A stretch of DNA of 64,000 nt, taken from Wolfiporia cocos. Its lineage: Eukaryota > Basidiomycota > Agaricomycetes > Polyporales > Phaeolaceae. Made by a program: the position numbers and the translations under genes. Each line of letters opens with the position of its first letter. Position 1 is the stretch's first letter. Of the stretch, positions 50,401 to 58,534 are shown in pieces. The notes beneath the pieces are model-generated. The model worked only from the letters and a program-made list of their open reading frames with translations. It searched no databases and had not been told where the DNA came from. The DNA is taken from contig JACCLO010000011.1 in assembly GCA_029448655.1 (NCBI GenBank), positions 62,001-126,000 of the forward strand, written 5' to 3'.

Positions 50401-53075
50401 ACGATACGACGGTGTTCCAACAGGTCATTTCCGAACACAAGGATGTCGTCTAGGTAGACAATGACCTTTCCTTCTCTGATAAGGTCACCTAGGATATCGT
50501 TCATCATGTGTTGGAACGTGCTGGGTGCATTACAAAAACCGAAGTACATGACTACGGCTTCGTAAAGGCCGTTAGGCGTAATGAATGCGGTCTTCCATTC
50601 ATCTCCCTCCTTGATTCTTACGTTGTTGTAACCCCAGCGCAAGTCGAGCTTCGTAAATATCGAAGCCTGGCTAAGCTTATCGATAAGCTCGTCTATGCGT
50701 GGGAGAGGGTACCTGTTTTTAATGGTCAAGTCGTTTACTTTTCGGTAATCGACTACCATTCGGGCTCCGCCATCTTTTTTAGGGACGAAGAAGACCGGAC
50801 TCGCGATCGGGGATTTTGAGTGTCGGATGTAGCCCTTCCGTAACTCTTCCTGAATCCACTGATCTAGCGAGTTCGCTTCCTGAGGAGACATCTTGTATGC
50901 CTTACTCGGGGGCGGTAGTACCGCGTCATCGGGGAAGTCGATGGCGTGGTCGTATGGTTTCTGCTCGGGCATCCTTTCGGATGCGCGTTGAGAAAATACC
51001 GTGGGACCAAACTCCTGGTATTCCTCCGGAACCAAGGATTTCCATTTCTGGAGATCCGCATCTGTCAGGAATTCATCGTCCGACTTCTCCGTTATCGACT
51101 GAATGGCATCGATAAGGAGTTCCGTTCCTTCGTCAAGGGTGTTCACCCAAGCGACAAAGGGATTCTCAGGCTCCTCTAAGCCGAGAAAATCTATTGGAAA
51201 GTCGTTGATGATCTGATAGATGTTGCGGGGTTCAATTTCGTCTTCTTCCTCAGAAATCGAAACCCGTTTGCCATGCTTGCATTTTTCCGTACACCGATAT
51301 GTGAAGGTTCCTTCCGGCCAGTTGAAGTCCGGGTTGTGTTTCGGGAACCAATCATATCCGAGGATCACATCCGCATTCTGTACGTCCATTACGTACAAGA
51401 ATTCGGTGGACTTGTGTTCCTCGTGCACCATATAAGCTGTCACAGATTTATCTGGGGCTTACAGCATTTTTCCTATGATTATAGCAATTTACCTGGGAAT
51501 TATACGTCTAACTACAAGTCGTCTACGCCACTCACGCTTACGCTCACGCTTGGCTCACGCCTCGCTAACGCTAAGTGTAACCCTTGGCTCACGCTAAGCT
51601 CACGCTTGGCTAACGCCAAACCATATGGTCTCGCCCGACAGAGCAAGACCAGCCACGTCATAGATCTTAGATCATAATGATAGGCCGAGCGCGGCACGCT
51701 CGCATAATAATGTCCACATGTACAAACAGTGCCTCACGGCCTTGTACTATTGGGTCGGCCTTCCTGGCTTCCCACCGCCATAAGATCCTCAATCACAATG
51801 GCACCTCAGGCGCGCCATGCCTTCGCATAATAATGGCAACACGGCCAAATAGCACTATATTAGCACCAAGGCAATATCGCTATAGGCTCGGCCTTCTCGG
51901 CCATCCCACGGACTCGGCGCTCTCCAAGTCCCGGGCTTCTGCCATCACGGCGTCGCCCAAACACCGGTCCTCGCCTCACGGCTAAGACCACCATATGTTC
52001 CGGTAACCATCCGGTTCGGACATATCACATGCTACGGTGCCTGCTAGCCCAATAGCATTACGACCTCGGCGTTACGCCTTGGTCAGCACACGATGACCGG
52101 CCAATCGCCATTATACCTCACGGTATCCGGCAACCGGCATCCCTTATACCCGGGCTGCGCCCGTATTCACATGTCCATCTAACGATGAGACCACACGCTC
52201 TCTCTTTTACCATTGGCTCGGCCATTACCGGCGGGTCACGGCCTTTGTAGAGTAGTCGTACCACTTGGTCGCCCTTATGGCAACCAAGCCCACACTCCTT
52301 ATCGGGCATGCACTATACAGTAGCACATGACCCGTTATATATGTGTATATAAGTAGGGCCTTGACGGCCTATAACCTTAGTTCTATTCTTCTCGGCGTAC
52401 GCCGTAGAAGAACCTCCTACCTCCTGCTGCGTCTGATAACCTCTTCCTCACCTAAGTCGCCTTAGTTCATCGCAAGGATACTGGCTTGGTGAGTCCCACA
52501 GAGCCATCTGTGTCATAAGCTTTTACTGCCATATTGATATTACCGGCGGTATTAGAGGTACCGTCGGCATTGCGAATCTCGAGAGGCGAAGGTAGTTTCT
52601 GAGTGACTAACTTCTCCTCGTGTACGAGTTTCTTATCGATGACGCTTATTGATGCACCGGTGTCGATTAATGCCATGGCGTTAACTTTCTTTCCATATAC
52701 CCACAATTCCACTTCGATAGAGAACGATTTATTGTCGTCTCGAGAATCGTTTCCATGTACATTATACAAAGTGAAAAATTTTAACGCGAGCGGGTCAGGA
52801 TAAAAGTATTGTACAGGAGGGGCACGTGTAGCTAGTGTCCGAGTCCTCCGGGCAAAGTCCATTGCCGAGTTTCCGAATATACCGATATGGGATACCGGGT
52901 GACGTACGACCGCCTTATCTTCCCACAAGATAAGGGGTCTCTGTGAAGCCTCTTCGTAGAGGTGCGCTTCTTCGGGGCGCTGTACACTCCCAGCCGCTGC
53001 GGGGCTGGTGTGTTCTTCACAGAACGTCTTCGAGACGTGTGGTTGGGGCGAGGGGAACTGAAAGGGTCCCGACAT
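47457..53075 (-). pseudogene. A3 pol, split by a solo K LTR
   Basis: The main part, 51443-47457, is open (protease end, RT with YLDD, RNase H, integrase, chromodomain, dUTPase) and ends GGFGSTGK-stop. The N-terminal part (protease ALIDTGAS, up to NADGTSNTAGN) lies at 53075-52521. The K LTR with TSD taagc separates them. Otherwise the frame agrees with A2 pol, with few substitutions (for example LDHCLRAGRIEY). The overlap with gag and the +1 offset are as in A2. Confidence 0.9.
51438..52515 (+). repeat. Solo K LTR (1,078 bp) in A3 pol
   Basis: TGTCACAGATTTATCTGG...GAGCCATCTGTGTCA. Perfect TSD taagc at 51433-51437 and 52516-52520. TATATAAG at 52346 and AGTTCTATTCT at 52379-52389 (33 nt). The U3 part holds degenerate ctcacgct repeats (about 51527-51620) missing from the other K LTR. 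Confidence 0.93.
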
Positions 53076-55008
53076 TGGCGACGGTGGTGGCGGGGGCCGA
53101 GGGTCCTGCTGAGCTTGAGTCAGCCGTGACTTCTTCCCAGATGTATCGGGCACAATACGTCTTGCCATCCGCGGGGGGCGCCGAGTACGGCTTCTTGCCA
53201 GAAGCCTGTCCCTTTCCACTACCCGAAGGAGCAGCCGTGGTCTTTCCAGATGCGGCAGCTGCATCCTTCGCCCTTTGTTGCTCGGCCCGCTGAGCGGCAG
53301 GCACGAACGTTCCCGCAGCCTTGTCCGCGGCAAGCTTAGGACACTTGTTGAAATAGTGTCCCGTCTGCTTGCAATACGTGCAGACGGCGTTGGCAGTGTC
53401 GGCGGGGGCTTTGGCGGGCGCCTTTCCCTTATCCTTCTTTTTCTCCGACTTCTTCGCAGAAGCGGAGGACGTCTCCTTCTTTTCGGCAGGGACCGAGTCC
53501 TTCTTGCCGGCCTTCTCGAAGATCGAGCCCTTGATCTTGTCCGGATATGACGTTTGGTACATTTCCAGGGCGAAATCGATGAGGGGCTCAATGTCGGTTG
53601 GGGCCTTGAAGAACGGGGTCTTGCCAAGGACGTTTAAGGTGTCCTTGACCTTTTCGGGGAGTGTTTCGGTGAACTCCCACACCAGGGTCTCGTTGGCGGT
53701 TTCCGATAGGCGGCCAAGGGTACGGAAACGCTCGCAGTAATTGAAATAGTTCGATTCGGCGAGTTCCTTGCCCTTGGTACCGTAGTAGCCTCGGATCTCC
53801 TTTTTCGCGATTTCCTTGTCCGTCATTTTACCGTATTGGACCATCACCGACTTGGTGAAGTCCTCCCATGTGCCGAGGGGCTCGCCGTTTCCTGCCTTTT
53901 TGATAAGAGGCGAGAAAAATTTGTAGGCGTCCCCGGTTACTCGGAACAGGGCGGTGGTAATGCGGTCGTGGTCGTCGTAAACCCTGAGCGTACCGAAGTA
54001 CAAGCCCATCTTCTCCACCCATTCTTGTGCAGTCACCTTTCCAGATGACCCAGAGAATTCGGGGGGAGGGGGAATTTTCAGGTTTTGAGGCAGACCTGGA
54101 ATCTGCGGGGCGACAGCTGCTGCAGCAGCGGCTGCAGCTTGTGCGGCGGCAGCGGCCTCGGCTGCACGGGCTTGAGCATTGCCGGGGGCCGGTGCCGGGT
54201 CTTCCGGGGGCGTGCGGGCGCCGGGAGGGTTGGGAACGGAGGGGTTCTTTCGGCTCCTCCGAAGTTCCTCCTCGACCTTCTCCATGCGCTCGGCAAACGC
54301 ATCCTCGAGGTCGTCGAGCCGGGACCGGTAGTCCTTTCGGAGCTGCTTCTCCATTTCAGAGAACTTGGCGGTGTACTCCTGCCGGAGTTCCTTGCCAAGG
54401 TCCACCAGAGTGGACAGCACCTCGTTGCGGACCGAATTGACCGCTTCGTGTAACTCGTCTTGGGCCTTCTGTTCGATTGCCCTGGATTGCCCAGCCAGGG
54501 AGTCGATTCTGCCATGGATTCGCTCCAGGCGGGCGTGCACCATCCGACCGAGGGTCTCGGTCGTGTCGTGACTGATTGCCGCACTTCGTTGTACGGCGGC
54601 GTCGAGAATTGCCCCGTGAAGGGGTCCATCCACCTTGTGGTGCTCCTCTTCTGGGAGGTACGATTTGAGGCCTATTTCGACCTCGGCATTGGTTCGGCGT
54701 GCTGGACCCGAAAACTCCATTTCTAGAGTAGTTACGGGCCCGATCGGATGGGTGTAGCGCGCCGGGGGGTATCCGGGGATAGGCGTACCCGGACGCGTTC
54801 CCATGGGGTTGGTCGGGGAGTCCCTTTGTGGGGGGACATACTCGAGTGCGTCTTCTTCCTCTTCCTCTTCCTCTTCTTCGCTTAGGTGCTCCAAGGTCAC
54901 CAGGGGTTGAGTCCCTGAGGTTCCTGCTACCGGGGTTACCGGACCTTCTGAGCGGAGGCGCATCTTGCGGGGGGCGAGGGGGGTGCTAACGGAGGAGGTG
55001 GAAGACAT
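53017..55008 (-). CDS. A3 gag
   Basis: Uninterrupted family A gag. The ATG at 55008 (MSSTSSVSTPLAPRKM) is preferred because it matches the A2 start next to the acceptor-like site; an upstream in-frame ATG gives 677 codons. Order: Pro/Glu-rich N-terminus with a Glu run, coiled-coil region (residues about 110-240), Ala-rich linker, capsid-like core (EWVEKMGLYFG...YGKMTDKEIAKKEIRGYYG...LPEKVKDTL), Lys-rich stretch and the CCHC knuckle CTYCKQTGHYFNKC. It ends LEDVL-stop, overlapping pol in the +1 frame. It is the best template for the split A2 gag. Confidence 0.92.
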   Translation of the reverse strand: MSSTSSVSTPLAPRKMRLRSEGPVTPVAGTSGTQPLVTLEHLSEEEEEEEEEDALEYVPPQRDSPTNPMGTRPGTPIPGYPPARYTHPIGPVTTLEMEFSGPARRTNAEVEIGLKSYLPEEEHHKVDGPLHGAILDAAVQRSAAISHDTTETLGRMVHARLERIHGRIDSLAGQSRAIEQKAQDELHEAVNSVRNEVLSTLVDLGKELRQEYTAKFSEMEKQLRKDYRSRLDDLEDAFAERMEKVEEELRRSRKNPSVPNPPGARTPPEDPAPAPGNAQARAAEAAAAAQAAAAAAAAVAPQIPGLPQNLKIPPPPEFSGSSGKVTAQEWVEKMGLYFGTLRVYDDHDRITTALFRVTGDAYKFFSPLIKKAGNGEPLGTWEDFTKSVMVQYGKMTDKEIAKKEIRGYYGTKGKELAESNYFNYCERFRTLGRLSETANETLVWEFTETLPEKVKDTLNVLGKTPFFKAPTDIEPLIDFALEMYQTSYPDKIKGSIFEKAGKKDSVPAEKKETSSASAKKSEKKKDKGKAPAKAPADTANAVCTYCKQTGHYFNKCPKLAADKAAGTFVPAAQRAEQQRAKDAAAASGKTTAAPSGSGKGQASGKKPYSAPPADGKTYCARYIWEEVTADSSSAGPSAPATTVANVGTLSVPLAPTTRLEDVL

Positions 55009-55151
55009 TGTGAATCTGTTTGTGACGAATGTTAGTTTCCGGTTACTCATTGTCTTAGATTCTTAAGAAGGGATTGGGTTTGAAAGCTGCAACTTTCGTT
55101 ATAGATCACACTCGCACTCTATTTCAGAGTTAAAAGATGATAGTATTTCTA

Positions 55152-56052
55152 CTATACAATCGCGAGTATATCCTCTTCTACCGAAGTAGTTGAGGGCCCT
55201 GCCACCTTGTCAGGTGGTGTTACACCGAAGGCAAAAGTAATTTGTAGCGCTACGCATTCTGCTACGATACGAGCCAAGCCCGTACGCCAATCCAAAAAGG
55301 AAATATTGCCGAGCTGTTTGCAATACTTTTTCATAATTCTCCAGTCTCTATTGGTGATCCTCCCCCGTCTCGCTCTATCCTTTACGTTATCCACCAAGTC
55401 CTCTTAATTCTACTACCATAGTATGGAAACGCATGTCGTTTTCCATATGGAAGCCTGGGTAATTAGGGGGGTGGTTGGCGAGAGGAGTGAGACGAGTGAG
55501 AGTGCCTTCTAGCATGGGAATAACTTGATCGCATGCTTGGAGAGGCTTCTTCTTCCCGAAGACGAGGGAAGGGTCGAGAATCTTGTGGTTGGTCGGAACG
55601 GGAGGTCCGGCCGCCGGGCTGGAGAGACGGAGGGCCAGTGAAGAAGCTGCTTGCTTGGCTTCCTTGGCGGCTTGTTTGGCGGCGATTCGCTTATTCAGCT
55701 TATCGCGGGCGAGCTTGAGCTTGTTGAGTTCGCGGAGTTCGATTAGGTTCTCCATGGCGGTAATGGAAGCGGCTAACTTCTCTTCCTCTGTCCAGATTCG
55801 CTTGGCGAGCGGAACTGGTTTGGGAGGTCGAGGAGCGGGTTTCCCAGCCTCAGCAATATGCTTTGGCATGTGGACGGGAATCTCCCAAAGATGGAGCTTC
55901 CCAGTGTAGTCTTCCTTTACAGGAAGGGTGTAGGTGACGTCCTCTGCCCGAGAGATGTCGGCGGTGTCGATGCGGCTGAGAAGGGACTGCTTTGCCGGTT
56001 TGACGTAGGGGGCAGTGGAGGAGCCACGGGTGCGACGGGTAACGCGGGGCAT
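55152..56052 (-). pseudogene. A3 ORF1 (pre-gag), frameshifted
   Basis: Same protein as A2 ORF1 (start MPRVTRRTRGSS), but one extra base at about 55405 (cctcttaattc instead of cctctaattc on the plus strand) shifts the frame after HTMVVEL. The original frame resumes in 55397-55152 and ends DILAIV-stop. Few other differences from A2 are seen, so the change is recent. Confidence 0.85.
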
Positions 56053-56247
56053 GATTCTAGAAAGTGCAGCTTTCATGAGAAACGAAGTTTCCCAGTGATA
56101 CGTCCAAGAACAGGAATAGAAGGGATTATGTAAGGTAGGGTAGTGGACTCCTTTTCAGGAGCAAAGAAGGTGTACTACGGGGCATAATTACTCTTATGTT
56201 GCGCGCAAACCCTGTGCCGAGACGGCGCGGATATTCGCATGACCCTA
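56053..56247 (-). other. A3 leader, truncated by F
   Basis: Matches the A2 leader from 26515 back to about 26321, including the CTCCTGAAAAGGAG hairpin. It stops at gcatgaccc|ta where the F LTR begins. cccta (56243-56247) should be the F TSD. Confidence 0.8.
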
Positions 56248-56867
56248 TGTCACAAGAATTCTCCTAGTTTCCCTATATTTCTTACTATTTTTCCGGCAAT
56301 TCTACGAATTATCTACGACTTTCTAGACCAATAACTAGCTTATCTGGTTCATAAGTTAACGGCTACATACGTGCCGAATGATGGCCGCGTTATCTCCCGT
56401 AACGACGGTCTTATCTTATCACTAGTAGTTACCATCAGTCACATGTCTAGTTTCAGCCAATCGGACATTTCGTCCGGAAGCAGTCAGCGTATAAACGTCA
56501 GCGGACCGGGCTTTGGTCACGCCCCGTCTTTGTAATGACAAGAGCGCAAAACGCCATTCGTGCGGCCTACGCCGCCTTTCTATATCCCGGTTTTGATCGG
56601 CATATGTATTTTATCGTATATTACTAAGTACTTAGGTACCTGGGGACTTGTACATACGAATACGGACACTAGTATTATCTAATAAGGCTGTTAGGGGTCT
56701 TATTTATCATGTATATATACTGGACTTGCTGAGCGCTATTGCCTCAGTTCTATTCATTGCATTCATACTACGAGTTAACCACTCAACGTATCCTGCTTAA
56801 CATCTGCTTTATCTCTTGCCTAACCAGCAATACCAAGATCATAACAAGTAAGTGTTATCTTGTGTTA
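56248..56867 (+). repeat. F 5' LTR (620 bp)
   Basis: TGTCACAAGAATTCTCC...TTATCTTGTGTTA. The end is TA rather than CA, judged from the priming site that follows. TATATATA at 56712, predicted start at 56746 (34 nt), CTGAG/CTCAG palindrome (56729-56733 and 56743-56747), GTAAGT at 56848-56853. Confidence 0.85.
56712..56757 (+). promoter_or_regulatory. F LTR core promoter and predicted RNA start
   Basis: TATATATA box, then AGTTCTATTCAT at 56746-56757, the complement of the priming site at 56869-56880. Confidence 0.72.
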
Positions 56868-56868
56868 T

Positions 56869-56880
56869 ATGAATAGAACT
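56869..56880 (+). promoter_or_regulatory. F self-priming primer-binding site
   Basis: ATGAATAGAACT, one base after the LTR; exact 12-nt complement of 56746-56757. Confidence 0.85.
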
Positions 56881-57568
56881 CGCTTTCGCCCCCGCCCTCT
56901 TGGAGGGTCTGGGATTTTTTCTTCTTAGGGGTTTTCGTCGCCGTCTGCGCACCCCTGCTCGCCGCCAGGCAGCGGGGTATCCTTAGTGGGCTCTGGGGGA
57001 TCACCGCCTTCGGGCAAATAGCCGGACCGTAGGCTTAAGCGGAACCAGGGGACTGGCTGTCAAGCCTTTCCCCATATGTTGGGAATCGATGGCAACGGTG
57101 TAACCTCTTGACCGGGCCGGAGACGACCTTCTCGCCTATCCCCAGGCGCACAGGGGCCACTCTATTTAGAGTTGGGATGGTGGGCACGAGTTGCCCTGCC
57201 TAGAACCGCTGCCGATACGGCTTCAGAACGATAGAGTTCTGGCCTTGGCGCCCTCTAAGTCCCTCAGGGCATGGGTTTGGTTTAAACACTGGCAGCCACC
57301 TAACTGGAGTGAGGCGTGGGCACATGCGGGGTGTAATACCCCAAATCCTGCATTCCCAGGCGTCAAGGGAAGACGACCTGCTGTATCCCCCACCTGGTAG
57401 CGTGAGAGAGACGCAATCCAGTCGCCGACACTAACTCCGGTCGAGGGCGGAGCGCCCATTGACGCCGGAGGATAAGCGCATGACACATCAAGAAGCGACG
57501 ATAAGCCCCGACAGAAGACCGCGTGATTTCCACTAGAATAGCTTACTTAGACTTCTTTTTACGTAGTC
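56881..57568 (+). other. F leader
   Basis: Noncoding. Contains an acceptor-like ttttttcttcttag (ends 56940), a ctgggggat block shared with A and B, and gacttctttttacgtag (57550-57566) two bases before the ORF1 ATG; B has a very similar gactttttacgtag upstream of its ORF1. Confidence 0.68.
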
Positions 57569-58384
57569 ATGCCGAAAGCACCACGTTTCACGGTTACTCC
57601 GAGAAACGCCGCTACGGGGGAGCGCGAGGAATGGCACATTGCCGCCTCTAAATCGCTCGAAGACCGCATCTCCGCGGTCACAGCCCCAAAGCGAGGAAAG
57701 TCCCGAAAGGGCAAAGACGTCTTCTACAAGAAGCCGAACCCCGACCCGGAAGAGATCCGAAGGGTCAACCACGAGGCCGCCCTCGACGACATCAGGCGGA
57801 AGAAGCTTAACAAGCTTCTCCGACAGAAGGAGAAGCTCGAGGCTCGGATTCAGAAACAAAGCCTGGATCAGCTGATCGCCGAGGCAGCCAGGAAGAGGGT
57901 TGAGGAAGAGAGAATGGTGAGGAGTTTGCGGGAGCGAATTGAGCCCCCAAAGAAGTCGCTGTTGGAAAGGGTGGAGGAGCTTAGGAAGCCGGCCGAGTGG
58001 GTCGAGAAACGGGGTCTTCCGAACCCCAGGGACGTCCACTGCACGGAAAAGAAGTGGGATTGGTTCTTGGACGTCGACAAACAGATGAACGCCGCCCACA
58101 AGAACCTTTTCCGGCTATGGAAAGTCCCCGACGCAACCACCACGGCCCCAATCATAGCAAAATTCACCACCCTCATCACCGACTTCGACGATCTCTCCAC
58201 ACACCTGGAGCAAAGGGTCCGTCAGGACTCCATGAAGAACAAAGACCTCCGCCGCCTCGAAAAATATCTCAGGAGGGTGGAGCACGTTTTTGGAGACCTA
58301 GACGTGAAACAGCACGTTACGTACCTTAAAACACATTTAGTACATAGCGGTCTCAACTTCAACCTCGGCAAACCCGAATTGTAG
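57569..58384 (+). CDS. F ORF1: conserved pre-gag protein, unknown function
   Basis: 271 codons. The N-terminus resembles a short beta-rich segment (PRFTVTPRNAATGEREEWHIA). A Lys/Arg/Glu-rich helix, probably coiled coil, follows at about residues 65-125. The C-terminal domain contains CTEKKWDWF (compare CTEKKFDWG in B) and NKDLRRLEKYLRR. These shared blocks support homology with ORF1 of B and A. No enzymatic motif is visible. It is followed by a 150-bp gap with three hairpin repeats and then gag. Confidence 0.78.
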   Translation: MPKAPRFTVTPRNAATGEREEWHIAASKSLEDRISAVTAPKRGKSRKGKDVFYKKPNPDPEEIRRVNHEAALDDIRRKKLNKLLRQKEKLEARIQKQSLDQLIAEAARKRVEEERMVRSLRERIEPPKKSLLERVEELRKPAEWVEKRGLPNPRDVHCTEKKWDWFLDVDKQMNAAHKNLFRLWKVPDATTTAPIIAKFTTLITDFDDLSTHLEQRVRQDSMKNKDLRRLEKYLRRVEHVFGDLDVKQHVTYLKTHLVHSGLNFNLGKPEL

Positions 58385-58392
58385 TAGATAGA

Positions 58393-58473
58393 AAGTCCTG
58401 AAAAGGCATTTTTTTTGGTGCATGGCATTGATTGCGAAAAGTCCTGAAAAGGCATTTAAGTCCTGAAAAGGCA
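58393..58473 (+). repeat. Three copies of an aagtcctgaaaaggca hairpin repeat
   Basis: CCTGAAAAGG cores at 58397-58406, 58443-58452 and 58462-58471, each within the same 16-nt context. In RNA each is CCU-GAAA-AGG, a GNRA tetraloop hairpin. Located between ORF1 and gag. Confidence 0.7.
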
Positions 58474-58534
58474 CTTTTTTCTTGAATTATCGTTTAAGGA
58501 AGAAAAAACTCAAGCTGACGAATACTGTCCAGCA

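Larger units (their letters stand above)
46719..56247 (-). mobile_element. A3: family A element, minus strand
   Basis: 3' LTR 46719-47417, pol, gag, ORF1 and part of the leader, read right to left. The 5' end of its leader is interrupted by F at 56248, so its 5' LTR lies outside the window. A solo K LTR (51438-52515) splits pol near the protease. The 3' flank catga matches, inverted, the 5' flank of A2. Confidence 0.9.
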
